From Ettlia oleoabundans (Eukaryota; Chlorophyta; Chlorophyceae; Chlamydomonadales), in assembly GCA_019693395.1 (NCBI GenBank), contig JAAMXP010004215.1, forward strand, positions 1 through 16,052: 16,052 bases of DNA, read 5' to 3'. The position numbers and the translations under genes are program-made. The notes below the pieces were generated by a model. That model had not been told where the DNA came from. It ran no database searches and saw nothing but the letters and a program-made list of their open reading frames with translations. How positions within the stretch are numbered: position 1 is the first letter of the stretch; the number at the start of each line of letters is the position of its first letter. Positions 1 through 10,539 of this stretch are shown piece by piece.

Positions 1-593
1 GGGGTAGGGCGCCGCGGCGAGGGGGGACCATGGGGCACACCGAGTAGTGGAGTAGTGGGTGAGGCCACACATGAGCACACTAGTCAGCAGGTGGCGCAGG
101 TGGTGGAGAATGAGGAAGAGGACAGTAAGGATACCTAGAAAGTTTAGCAATCTATAATATATTACAAGCAGCCCTGGGTGCAGTAAATACTGATGTTGAC
201 TCGTGTCGTGGGGATGTGGAACGAGGGCAAGAAAGGCAGCAACAAGACCCTGTCAATCGCCTGCCCTCATCCCCGCTTGCCTGCCTGCCTGCATGCTTCC
301 CACCCTTGTGCACCACCACAACCATAAAGATGGACCTCAATCAACCCGCTTCATTTCCCTCTCCCCACAAACCCACCCGCCGGCTGCCAGACGTCTTGTG
401 GGTCCAGGTGGGTTGGCGCCCGTATGTCAAAGTCCCAGCACTTGGGCAGAAAGTGCGATGTGCCTGCAGAGGAGGGAGGGGGAGGCAGTGCAAGGCAAGG
501 GGCAGTTTGGGTGCAATGCACCGTGGCCTCAAGGGGTGCATGAAACAGGAGTAGCATCTGCTACAGCGTTCAAACAAACCGGTTTACTCAAGT
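1..593. other. Non-coding stretch, no supported gene
   Basis: No convincing coding frame is seen; the open frames here lack start context and look like shadows. It holds a short AT-rich patch at about 150-166, a (TGCC)3 microsatellite at 278-292, a 6-bp hairpin at 551-564, and the first of two AAACCGGTTT palindromes at 576-585. It lies downstream of the tentative minus-strand gene that ends at 594, so part of it may be that gene's 3' UTR. No TTACA (reverse TGTAA) is seen close to that stop. Confidence 0.5.
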
Positions 594-609
594 TCAACCA
601 AACCGGTTT
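576..609. repeat. Twin AAACCGGTTT palindromes
   Basis: The perfect 10-bp palindrome AAACCGGTTT occurs at 576-585 and again at 600-609, 24 bp apart start to start, both preceded by CA. The second copy lies inside the last codons of the tentative minus-strand gene and the first just beyond its stop. Such spacing suits a dimer-binding site or a 3'-end structure, but no function can be assigned. Confidence 0.6.
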
Positions 610-1787
610 GACACTGTCTTTTCCGCTGGCAATCCTGGCGAGTGATCTGTTGAAACACCATGTGAAAGCTCATAGTCTGTAAAAGCCTGACCCCCTCCCC
701 CGTACCCACCCAGGGGTTCCTCATAGCCGGGCAGCAAGTATGCTGGCACAACATGCGGCTCAAAGAGCGGGCCATGCTTGAAGGTAGGGCTGCCCGGGGT
801 TTTCTCGCCGCTGTGAAGCAGCAACCTGTCCTGCACGCGCGGCAGGGCCGGGGGACGGCGGTCATGCAATGGTGGTGGGTCCAAATTTGTTGATCGTAAA
901 TACCTGGAAAAATTAGGGTGATTTGGAGCGCTGCGCTGGATGTACAGCAGCAGCCTGTCCTGAGTGCAAGTGAAGGCTCATGGTGCGGAGGATGGGATGG
1001 AGGGCATGCAATTGGATGTTTGAATAGATGGGGGGAGGAAGGGGGAGGACGAGGAAGAGGCAGTACGAATGGCTGTGCGAACTGTGGCAATGCAGAACGT
1101 TTATTGGAACTCAATTGAAATTCAGGCATATTGGAAAATACTTGGGCATGGAAGGCGTGCAGGGCAGCTGCGCCACCACAGCAGCCAGGCATACCACGCC
1201 GCCACCCCAGCAGCCCGCCCGAAACCACAAGAGCAACCGCTTGACGACTTACTTCCTTACACCCCTCGTACCTGGTCAAAACAAGCCTTGTGTAAGACCT
1301 TGCATCCCCATTCATGAAGCAACTTATCACTAAGGACAGGCCGATCGCAATACTCAAACCCGCTGGCAGTGTTTGCAGCACCTCGCACGGGCGCTGCTGC
1401 GGTGTGCTGTGTGCTGAGCCACATCCCGCCCCCAGACCACAGCATCATGCTGACTCCCAGCAGCAGAATATTGAGCAGCAGAGACAGGATGACCTGCGTG
1501 CAGGGCGGAGCAGGGGAGGAGTATGCCATTCCATCTTTACAGCTAGGGGGGTAATATCGCAAAAAGTGCCCAGATGATGCACAACTTGCGAGCAACAAGG
1601 GTCCAGGCTGATAGATGGCGCCATCCGTGGCATGCCATGGCGACAGCTGCCCATGGAACATGGGCAAGGGCAGAGGAGGAAAGAGACCGGGTGCCACCAG
1701 CACGCGCCGTTGGCGGCGGCAGAAGCGGCGGCAGCGGCCCACCAGCGGCTGCCTGCGCCGGGGCCGATTGAAAGGAATGGTGCTCAT
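594..1787 (-). CDS. Tentative single-pass membrane protein, three exons
   Basis: Not a recognised family. The proposed join on the minus strand is 1787-1698, 1493-1354 and 903-594, giving about 179 residues. Exon 1 starts at an ATG in context ACAATGAGC and encodes an Arg-rich head (RRRQ, RRF, RRQRR). Exon 2 follows a CACGCAG acceptor and opens with a strong hydrophobic helix (VILSLLLNILLLGVSMMLW, about residues 31-49). Exon 3 follows a good acceptor (TAATTTTTCCAG) and gives a Pro/Gly/Tyr-rich tail with EEPLGGYGGGGQ, ending at TGA. By the positive-inside rule the basic head would be cytosolic. The weak point is exon 2's end: the GTATTG donor at 1353 keeps the frame, whereas a better-looking donor (CAG/GTACGAG, 1272/1271) would need the other frame (LSIAIGLSLVISCF), so extra or shifted exons are possible. 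The helix and exon 3 are the most credible parts; the whole model is tentative. Confidence 0.38.
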
Positions 1788-2674
1788 TGTTTCAAATCTC
1801 CACCAGATTGCTTTTCCAGGCTCCGCGGCGCCTCACACAGTCACAGAGGGTCACCGCGAGACCATCACCGAGGGCGCAGCACCCTCGGCTGCCGCAAGCA
1901 GTTAGGGAGACATGTTTGTGGCATCCAAGCGAGTGGGGTTGGAAGGTGCTAGCACACGAGGACAGGTGGCATGCTGTGCTGCGCAGTCCTCGGTGGCAGG
2001 TGGGACTGAAACCCAACAGCCACATTCTGCCTTTCTCCTGCAGCATGGCATGTCCTGGTACCGAATCCTGCGATGAAACTCAACGAGGAACCAGATCCGG
2101 GGACAATTGAAACTCAACTCATTCACGCCAAAGAAGGGCGGTGGGCCACGTGGCACGGCTAGAGCACACGACACATGAACCCAAGTCACCATGGCGCATT
2201 AGAGATAGATGCACCGCGGCATCTCTGACAGAAGTTCAGCGCAGCAGACTAGATTCCTGGCATGAAGTATATGCCGATTCTGCCCCGTCAACAGTTTAGT
2301 TTGCACGCTTAGCCATAAGCTGAGTCTGGTTCCCATAACTTCAAATAGCACGCCTTGTACTATGCTGGGTTTTGCGCCTGGCTCTGCCAAATAAGGGGGT
2401 GTCGCCAAGCTGACAGTAATGAGCAATGGTTTCGCATGCTACGGCAGGAATTAATACATGATCCTCAAGAACCTGCACTGAGCACAAGTGGGTGCTGGAA
2501 AACAACAGTTCATGGCCGACAGGCTACGGCGGTGCAAACATTGAGTTTCACTAGAACGGATTCATTAAAACTCAACGGCTGGCCTGCAGGCGGTTGTGCC
2601 AAGGCATGGCAGCCCAGCTGATTGGCTGCCATACTGCTCCTTCATGACGGCAGGTTGTTCATCAAACACGCTCG
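1788..2674. other. Intergenic stretch, no supported gene
   Basis: This separates two minus-strand genes: it lies 5' of the tentative membrane-protein gene (start 1787) and 3' of the ankyrin/U-box gene (stop 2675). It should therefore contain a minus-strand promoter and a 3' UTR. Short open frames exist on both strands but none shows a recognisable domain, a convincing ATG context or splice continuity. The 9-mer AAACTCAAC occurs at 2110-2118 and 2568-2576. Confidence 0.5.
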
Positions 2675-4737
2675 TCACTGCAGCAGCCCAGCTGCCATGA
2701 GGTCAGCCACCATGCCTCGCAGTGGCCGCACAGGAGTGAGGTGCTCCAGCGGCTGGTTGGTCAGCGGGGAGCAGGGGGCTTGCCCTGCCGCTGTCTGCCG
2801 CGCGATCCAGGCTGCGCAGGCATAGGGGAACAGGCATGGTTTGAGGCACAGTTGGCCAGGGCATGGTTTACAGTTGGCTGAAGAATCAACAAGACAACCC
2901 CCCCTCAAAAGTAAGTGTAGTAAAGAAAACAGCATACAACCTGGACAACATATAACTGCTTTGCAGTTTCTGCCCGCAGCCAGCCAGCCAGCCGCACCCA
3001 CCCTCTATTGCGACTCGCTCGTACAGGTTGCCGTCTGCCGCCACCACGGGGTCCCGCAGCGGCTCCTGAGTGATGGGGCACAGTAGCTCGCTGAACTGGC
3101 CGGGGCTCAAGCTGGTGGCAGCAGGTGCAGGGGGTGCAGGGGGCTGGCTGGACAGGCTGGGCGATGCACCAGCGGAACCATGGCTGGATGCTGCCAACAC
3201 CCCAACTGCTGCCATGAGATTGCTTGGCTGTTGTGGCGCTGGTGGAGAAGAGCTGCTGCCAGCTTCCTGGCCTTCAAGCATCCCCATATACTGCAGCAAG
3301 GCGGCTGCTGCTGCTCGCCTGTGCTGATGGTGGGCAAGCCCCCTCGCCAACAGGCGCGCCGCTGCTGCTGGAGTTGGTGCCTGCTAGCCCCTCTGGCAAG
3401 GGTGCTGGTGGCCTGCCTGCCTGCTTGTTCTTGTTTTTGTTTTTCTTCCTTCCGGCCATTGCCTGCACCAAGCTGGGCTGTGGTTGCAGCTCCCAAAGGG
3501 TTGGAGGTTGCCGTTGGTGCTCCTGGCGGCAGCTCTTGACTGTCTCCAAGCTGGGGCCCCACACCACTAGAGTCAAGTGTGTCGTCAACAGCCGCTTCTA
3601 CTACTGCTGGCTGTTGGGGGTTGCACTCGGGCGTGGTCGGGGAAGCTGTAACCTGCTCGCCTGGTTCGCTTGCCAGCTCGGCAGTAAGCTGCCGCTGCCG
3701 CTCCTTCTGCCGCTGCTTCTTGGCTGCTTTGGCCGCCTGCCTGGCTGCCTGCTGCTCCTTCTCCCGCTGCTCCTCTGCCAGCAGTGCTGCAGCAGTCTCC
3801 CGCGCAGCTGCGTCGGCCCCAGGCCCAGCCAAAGCAGCAGCAACTGCAGGTGAGGGGCAGGCCGTGCCTGAGTGTTCCTGGTGCAGCAAGCGACTCTTGG
3901 CAGCAAGCTGCTGTTTCTTCTGCTGCTTCTCCAGCCTGAGTAGCTGCGCAGCGGCGGCCTGCTGGTTGCGCTGCAAGGCAACCTGGCGCGGAGTCAGGCC
4001 CCGATTGTTGGGTGCAAACACATCCGCTCCTGCCTGAAACAAGCAGCGAATGGCTGGCAGCTTGCCCGCTGCCGCAGCCCAGTGCAGGGCATTTCCCCCA
4101 TCTTCATCTACCACCTCCAAGCTTGCCCCAGCTTCCAGAAGTGCCTGTACGGCTGACATGCAGCAGTGACGCACCGCCGCTCGCAATGCGGTCGATCCCG
4201 CTTTGTTTGTCGTGTTTGCGTTGGCTCCAGCTGCCAGCAGTGCTCGCAGGCAGGCTTCCTTGCCATGCTCCGCCGCTATCAGCAAGGGGGTGCTGTCAGC
4301 TGTGTAGCTGCCTCTATGTTGGCTCCCGCCGCCAGCAGGACCTTCAGGCAGGCTTCCTGGCCGATAGATGCCGTCCACACAAGCGCTGAGAGGTCGTTTT
4401 CACCAGGCGTTTCCATGTCGGCACCAGCGGCCACCACCGTACGCACGCAGCCCTCGCTGCCACAGAACACTGCACACTGCAAGGCTGTAAGGGTCTGGCT
4501 GTTCAACTTATCAGGGTCTGCTCCAGCTGCCAGCAGCACTGGCATACAAGCCTCATTCCCTTCCAGCGCTGCCATGTGGAGGGCCGTACAACCACTGCTG
4601 TGTACTGCGTTTACATTTGCGCCATTTAACAGCGCTTGCTGCAGGCTGCTGATGTCGCCAGACTTTGCCATCGCCCACATCACCGCATCCTGCAGTGCGC
4701 TGTGTGTTGTGCTAAACTTCACTGCTTGGCCAATCAT
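2675..4737 (-). CDS. Ankyrin-repeat U-box protein, likely E3 ubiquitin ligase
   Basis: Proposed join on the minus strand: 4737-3563, 3380-3002 and 2811-2675, about 563 residues if one missing base is allowed. About eight ankyrin repeats cover residues 13-270 (for example TALHMAALEGNEACMPVLLA and TPLLIAAEHGKEACLRALLA). A Lys/Gln/Arg-rich probable coiled coil follows (EEQREKEQQAARQAAKAAKK), then a Pro/Ser linker, then a C-terminal U-box at about 493-560 (CPITQEPLRDPVVAADGNLY, WIARQ, CSPLTNQPL, LTPVRPLR). U-boxes recruit E2 enzymes and ankyrin arrays usually bind the substrate, so a cytosolic or nuclear ubiquitin ligase is the inferred role. The last intron (3001-2812, G/GTGGGT to GCGCAG) joins the U-box exactly in frame. 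The first intron (3562-3381) is less sure because its donor, GTGGGG, is weak. The frame breaks near 4299-4305 inside repeat 4/5: one base is missing relative to the six-residue spacing of the other repeats. This is either a sequence error or a recent null allele. Confidence 0.8.
2977..2992. repeat. (CAGC)4 microsatellite in an intron
   Basis: Four CAGC units lie within the last intron of the ankyrin/U-box gene, close to its donor. A similar GCCT x3 tract lies at 3411-3422 inside the proposed first intron. Length changes in four-base units would shift a reading frame, which agrees with both tracts being intronic. Confidence 0.7.
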
Positions 4738-5487
4738 CAGGCCTGAACCTTGGACATCTACTGCTCAGGTAAAGCCCAATGTCCACCCTGCTTGCTGGTC
4801 TGCAGCGGCAGGAAAAAGCCAAGGACAAGGGCGGGGTGACGGGTGCTGGAAAGACGGCGGTGGCCGCTGGGGCGGAAGTTTGGGCTCAACTCCGCACTGC
4901 CTAGTTGATGCTGTGCGGCTTGTCAGGACTTGTCATCCAACAACCCTACCTTGTTCTTGGTTGCGGGTCGACGAGGCGTCCCGAGCACGAAGGCCAGCCT
5001 TGCGAGTGCAACACGTCGACTCTGCCTTCAAGTTCTGCTGGAGTGGTGTGACAAATTAAGAACCCTGCCATCCGCAGCAGAGTAGCTTCATTTACGCCAG
5101 TCTGGCGACTGACAAGGTGCATATTGCATGAACCTTGGACAGGCTGACAGAAGGCAGCGCTCTGTTTGACCCTCTGAAAAGCTGCAAACAGTAACAGCTC
5201 CCTTGCAAGCAGCCCTCTGGCTGCCCTGTTTGGGACGTGGAGGTGGTTTCCCTGCCTGCTTTCGAGTTTCTGATCTGGGGCTGAGGTCACAAAAGCTTGC
5301 ATGGCGTCATGCATGCCAACACTGTAAGAGTGAGGTGAACCAATTCCGTGCTGCAGGGCAACCACTGGCAAAACAGGTCTACTAGTGACCATCAAGCAGA
5401 CCTTGCAAGGCTGGCACACAAGAGCAGCACACCCCTCAGTGCTGCGCACGTAACACGTGTTGTTGTTTGTTGCCTTCCCTGAAGGGG
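4738..5487. other. Intergenic stretch between ankyrin/U-box and H4 genes
   Basis: No gene is supported here. It lies 5' of the ankyrin/U-box gene and beyond the 3' stem-loop of the H4 gene, so it should hold the minus-strand promoter of the former. The open frames on both strands have no domain signature, and the long minus-strand one runs antisense-in-frame into H4, so it is a shadow. No TATA-like box is obvious near 4740-4800. Confidence 0.5.
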
Positions 5488-5505
5488 TGGTGTTGAATAA
5501 CACCA
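5488..5505 (-). terminator. Histone H4 3' stem-loop
   Basis: On the minus strand the sequence is CTGGTGTTATTCAACACCAC: a perfect 7-bp stem (TGGTGTT/AACACCA) with a 4-nt loop (ATTC), beginning about 39 nt after the H4 stop. The H3 gene carries the same stem with loop AATC at the same distance. Position and the 4-nt loop match the role of replication-dependent histone 3' stem-loops, although the stem sequence is not the animal GGCTCTTTTCAGAGCC. A purine-rich GGGAAGGCAACA follows it, like the GGAAAGGCAAAG after the H3 stem-loop. Confidence 0.88.
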
Positions 5506-5543
5506 GTTTGTTGTTGAAGTGTTGCTCTGTCGCAACCTTTGAT

Positions 5544-6576
<1,033 letters not shown>

Positions 6577-6615
6577 GCGTCCCATCAGGCCACCGCCTTC
6601 TCACAAAAACCAAAC

Positions 6616-6633
6616 TGGTGTTAATCAACACCA
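6616..6633 (+). terminator. Histone H3 3' stem-loop
   Basis: CTGGTGTTAATCAACACCAC forms a perfect 7-bp stem (TGGTGTT/AACACCA) around a 4-nt loop (AATC), starting 40 nt after the H3 stop. It is the same stem as that following H4, with the same flanking C on each side, and is followed by a similar purine-rich block (GGAAAGGCAAAG at about 6642-6655). Conservation between two genes whose other flanks are unrelated argues for selection on 3'-end formation. Confidence 0.88.
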
Positions 6634-7765
6634 CCCTTTGACTGGAAAGGCAAAGATTGTGCTGCTGTGCTTGCTCTCAATATATGCAGCTTGTTGTAGA
6701 TATGCTGTTTGCTTGTTCCGCTGCCTGGCAAGGAGTCTTCCCTTCCTGGGATACCTTCTGCACCCAACCAGCCACCACCAACCAGCAAAGCCGGGAAACC
6801 AAAGGCAGGAGGCACATCCAGCAGGCAACAAACCAGTGGTGTGCTTGCTCACCGTGTCTTCCTGTAACCCTCCCCCAGTTGGTCTCCCCCCCCACCCTTT
6901 GGCTTCCCCCGTGTTGAGACCAGCGCAAATCGTTGCCCAACAGAATGGGCCAGGAAACCGGAGTGCAAGGAAGAAGAGCGGGAGGCACCTCAGCCAGCAA
7001 GAAGGGGCCCAAGAGGTGCTGTCCCAGTGAGCAGAATGGCATTGAGTCCCAGGTTTGTACACTTTACTTATTTTGTGCATCAGAAGCATTGGGGAACGTA
7101 ACACACTCTTTTTGTCATCATATGCCCTGCTCACTGTTGTGTTTTAGACTTTTTTGAGTGGAATTTGGTTTGATTAGTTGCAAAGTAATGTGATTTGATT
7201 TAATTGGTTGAGTGTAGTTTGATTCAACTTCAAGGAAAAGCCTTGGGTGTGTAGGCATAGGTATATACCCACAGGGCAAGTGATCCGGCGACCCCGCTAT
7301 TTTGCGCCTTTATGCATCAACAACTGCAGCCAATGAACAGGCGCTAGGCAGATTGGGTGTTGACCTTGTCCTTGACCGCGTTTTGCTGCGTGTTGCTTGT
7401 GGGGTTTCCACGGTGTTTCGCTTCTACAATGTTGGAGGTTTTCGTAGAGAAACACCTATGTGCACGTGGCTGGTCACGGCACTTTCCACCTACAACGCTG
7501 GCCGCGTACTTCAACTCCAAACCGCCTGTATATCTCCCATTACGCCTCCCTATTACCTGCTAACACTCTCTGCAGGCCTTTGCCACTGCTTATACAGGCA
7601 GGTGCGCTGTGTGTAGGCCTCCGACACTTGCATGTTGGTGGTGAAGGTTGTATAATTCAGCCATCGCTGTCAATTTAGCTTTGTGAGTGGTGATTCATGG
7701 CGTTTACAATTGGTTGACGGTGTCGCCGCGCCCGCCGGTGCACTTGCAGAAACTCCCACAACGAC
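6634..7765. other. Intergenic stretch with an AT-rich patch
   Basis: No gene is supported. The frames here have no recognisable domains, and the longest plus frame is an out-of-frame continuation of H3. From about 7140 to 7240 the sequence turns AT-rich and contains TTTGATT three times (7169, 7194, 7218) at 24-25 bp spacing. The end of the stretch should carry the promoter of the membrane-protein gene starting at 7766. A CACTTGCAG at 7741-7749 could be the acceptor of a 5' UTR intron. Confidence 0.5.
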
Positions 7766-8861
7766 ATGGTCGCCTCTACCACCGCTTTCGCCGCCGCATG
7801 GCTCCTCACTCTGGGAGGTGGCGTTGTGCTCATCGGCGGAATGGGCGCGCTCAGCAGCGTGAGTCGTATGTGTATGGTTGGATGAGGGCGGCAGCACCAT
7901 TTGGTGCCGTCCCGTGCTGCCAATGGTGCCTTGCAGTGTCTGAGCAGCAGGCCCAGTACACCTACTTGTGGTTGTTGTTGTGTCCCATGCAGGACGCGGG
8001 CGACCCATTCCCTGCCCCTTACAAGCTGGCTTGGACCGCCATGTGAGTGGTTTAGCAGACCCATGCAGTGCGTGCAGCGTCAACACCGGGTGGCAGGCAG
8101 CAGCTGTATAGCATGCGTGAGCACAACATCACTGATCATTGATTCCCACCCCTTGCAGATCTTTGGAGGTGACTACCCTTCTGGTGACCCTCTATGCGCT
8201 GGCGGTGGGCCCCTACCGCAACTGGCGCGCCACCTGCCTGGCCATGTACGCCACCGTCACCGCCATCCTTGTGGGCCTCACCAACGAGTGAGTCGTGTGT
8301 TAGCGCAGTGCCAACTGGCCATATGTCAGGGCACTGACAATTGCAATGGTCTACCATGTGGGAGCTTTTGCGGTCCAAGTTGCCCTGTAGCCTTGAGTGG
8401 CAGTGTGGTAGACTGTTGTAGCAGCACCACGGCGTGGCGCATGTAGGTGGTAGGTTGTGGGTGAGCGGCAGCCAATCCCTTGATGGCTGGTGATGCACAG
8501 CCGCTTCTCTGTCGGCCTCTGTCTGCAGCGTGCTGACCCTCAAATCCGGCCTGCCCGGCTCCAACGGCAGCGACTCCCGCCCCAACGCCGTGGCCGCGGG
8601 CCTCATCCTGGTTCAGGTGAGCACCTGGCAGCACCGCCCAGCCTTGCCCTGCTGGCAGCAAGAAACAAGCGTGCTTGCTATGGGCAGCCCTGCTGCTGCT
8701 ATGCTGGGCTGCATTTTTGTATGCGAAGCCACAACTGGGTCTAAACGCTGGCGTACCGCCCCTCCAATATGCAGATCGGCAACTTCCTGCAGATGTTGCT
8801 GTCTGCCGTGCACGACACTGGCGCCGCCGTCCAGATGGCCAACGACAGCAGCAAGGTCTGA
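7766..8861 (+). CDS. Four-helix membrane protein, unknown function, five exons
   Basis: Join 7766-7858, 7993-8042, 8159-8287, 8529-8616 and 8775-8861 gives 148 residues and a TGA stop. All donors are GTGAG-type, all acceptors end in GCAG, and every junction keeps the frame. Hydrophobic helices lie at about residues 8-29 (AWLLTLGGGVVLIGG), 44-66 (LEVTTLLVTLYALAVG), 71-90 (CLAMYATVTAILVGL) and 112-131 (AVAAGLILVQIGNFLQMLL). Between helices 1 and 2 is a short loop DAGDPFPAP, and between 3 and 4 a Ser/Gly/Asn-rich loop. There is no cleavable signal peptide beyond helix 1 and no catalytic motif. The architecture resembles small tetraspan proteins in general, but I do not recognise the family. Introns are 116-241 bp. 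The start is the first ATG in this frame with coding character; an additional 5' UTR exon is possible. Confidence 0.85.
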
Positions 8862-10220
8862 GAGGCGCACAAGGCATGGCGCACACAACTCTTTTGTGGA
8901 GTAGGCAGAGCTTTTGCTGCACTGTGTGCGGTAGTGATGCGGTGCCAGGCGCTTGGCCAAACTCGCTAAACTCAACACTATTGCGTTTCATTCTGCACCA
9001 ACTTGAAAGCCTCAGCCATTTCCGAAACTCAAAAACTCCCTCCTCTGATACTGCAATAAGTGTCCCTGCCATTGCACCACCATCTGTTGCCAGCAACCGC
9101 TGTTCCTGTTGCACCGCGAGTTCCTGGCAACCTGTCATCCCTTCCCTCTTGTCTCTTGCCGTCAGACACCCATTTGCAGACGGTCATGTGGTCTTAACTA
9201 GGTTGGCATGCACGCGCCTGTCGCCCCATTGTCTCAAAGCTGCTTGCCTGGCCCTAGCCCACAGCCTGCTTTTCCCTTCTTCTCCCGGTGATATTGAGCA
9301 CCAGCAGAGTGACATTCCCCTTTTCCCACCCGGCACTTCTTGAACGTTTATGAACAGCCCCTGCAATCTGAATCCCACGTGCAACATGGGGCTGCTCTGC
9401 AAGCGTACGTGGACCTCGCTTTGGACTGCATCAAACATGGCTCTGAAATGAGTGTTTTCTGTCCTGCACACATCACTGCATTTTGCCGTGGTCGAGCGTG
9501 CCTGATATTTGTCTGAAGGAATGCCTTGTTGCATGTTGGTAGAGTTCCAATTACTTAATTTCACAAGCGGCGGCTGCAGAAAAATCTATGCAAGTGAGGC
9601 ACAGCAGGCATGATGCCATGCAAGCATACTATCTGATAGATAGCTGGCCAAGAGACGACAAACTTACAATGCAGGGCTGGTTGCACCAGTGCAGCATTGT
9701 GATCCATGTGTCGGCACCCTGTTGCGGAGCTGTCAAGGTTGCACTCAAGCAGGTTGAGGGCTGTGTTAAGGTTTGGAGCAGCTGTAGGTGATGACTTTTC
9801 TCTCTGAGATGGTGATGGTAAGCGTTCGGTAGCAGTCTCGCGTCGTATGAGCCTTTGCTGTACCTTACAATGCCTTGCTGGGTCAGCGATTGCGAAAAGG
9901 GGTCCTAAAGTGGCCTGGCTTTGATGGCTGCAGGTTGCTGGTCGTTCGAGTGCAAAGCTGTCCAAAAACTGTGCAGCAGCACATCAATACACCAATCTGC
10001 TGCAATGAGATTCATCAAGCTGCCGCTGCCTGGCGGTACGCTGCGCTATGGATCATACCCATGCTGTGGGCTCCGCTGTTGCCGTTGGATGCGTTGATGC
10101 CCTAATTATAACACTTAACTGTCACTCTAACGGTGCAACGGTGATTTACTCAGCAATATTCAGCGGAGTTGCTTAGTCGCGGACCGTCTGCCCGCAACCG
10201 TGGCCGGCTGTCTGGTGTAG
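8862..10220. other. Long intergenic stretch, no supported gene
   Basis: About 1.36 kb without a coding frame I can support. The open frames on both strands start at non-ATG codons or lack any domain or splice continuity. AAACTCAAC occurs at 8968-8976. A short frame from the ATG near 10009 (MRFIKLPLPGGTLRYGSYPC) looks coding-like in composition but stops after about 32 codons and is not annotated. No tRNA-like TTCGAATCC T-arm was found by eye. Confidence 0.45.
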
Positions 10221-10530
10221 AGGTGCAGTTCCTGCTATGGCTCCAACCGCCGCTGTGCGTTCCTATTGGACGAGCCGGAGCCAGTGTTCGTTTCTCAAGG
10301 TTCGCCTGCGGGGAGCATTGCGGGCCAGCCGGCGGCATCCAGCACTCCAGACAGATACCCGAGGCAGGAGGGCAACAGTCCGACGCTGAAAACGCAACGG
10401 CCCAGCAGTGCGCCATTGACCGCCGCCGCCCCAGCAATCAACTGCCCAGCCTGCCCAGCCAGAGCCCAGCCAACCTGCAGCACAGCCTGCACCTGCGCCG
10501 TTCATGTTTGGCACACCAGGTGGTATCTGA
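10221..10530 (+). CDS. Possible last exon of a Pro/Ala-rich protein, frame broken
   Basis: A frame open from 10221 reads CYGSNRRCAFLLDEPEPVFV and continues as a Ser/Pro/Ala-rich stretch to about 10435. There the protein-like reading moves one base to a second frame with QPAQPEPSQPAAQPAPAPFM and stops at TGA 10528-10530. No ATG precedes it in frame; a GAGGTGCAG acceptor ends at 10228, so it would be a terminal exon. Both halves share the same Pro/Ala/Gln-rich style, which suggests a single protein interrupted by a one-base indel. No domain is recognised and upstream exons were not found. It may instead be chance composition. Confidence 0.22.
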
Positions 10531-10539
10531 TGAAGACGC

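Noticed and set aside
1648..1666. 8-bp stem with GAA loop (TGCCCATG/CATGGGCA)
   Set aside because: Lies in a proposed intron of a tentative gene; no context suggests a function.
3274..3588. Minus-strand frame with a Lys/Asn-rich run (GRKKNKNKNKQAGR) as a real exon
   Set aside because: It falls inside the proposed intron 3562-3381, and its lysine run is a by-product of an A-rich tract; it joins neither flank in frame.
3107..4378. A single 423-residue frame running past 3563 to a stop at 3107
   Set aside because: Past about 3563 it loses sense (CWRGG, LHPLHLL) while the neighbouring frame gives LAHHQHRRAAAAALLQYMG leading directly into the U-box, so I take the tail as intron and shadow sequence.
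4166..5059. 297-codon plus-strand frame
   Set aside because: It is antisense to the ankyrin repeats, is Cys/Ser-rich with no domain, and begins inside that gene.
7302..7616. 104-codon plus-strand frame upstream of the tetraspan gene
   Set aside because: It begins at TTG, has no domain, no splice continuity and no signal after the stop.
9561..9965. 134-codon minus-strand frame in the long intergenic stretch
   Set aside because: The composition is unstructured, the start is not a convincing ATG and no motif is visible.
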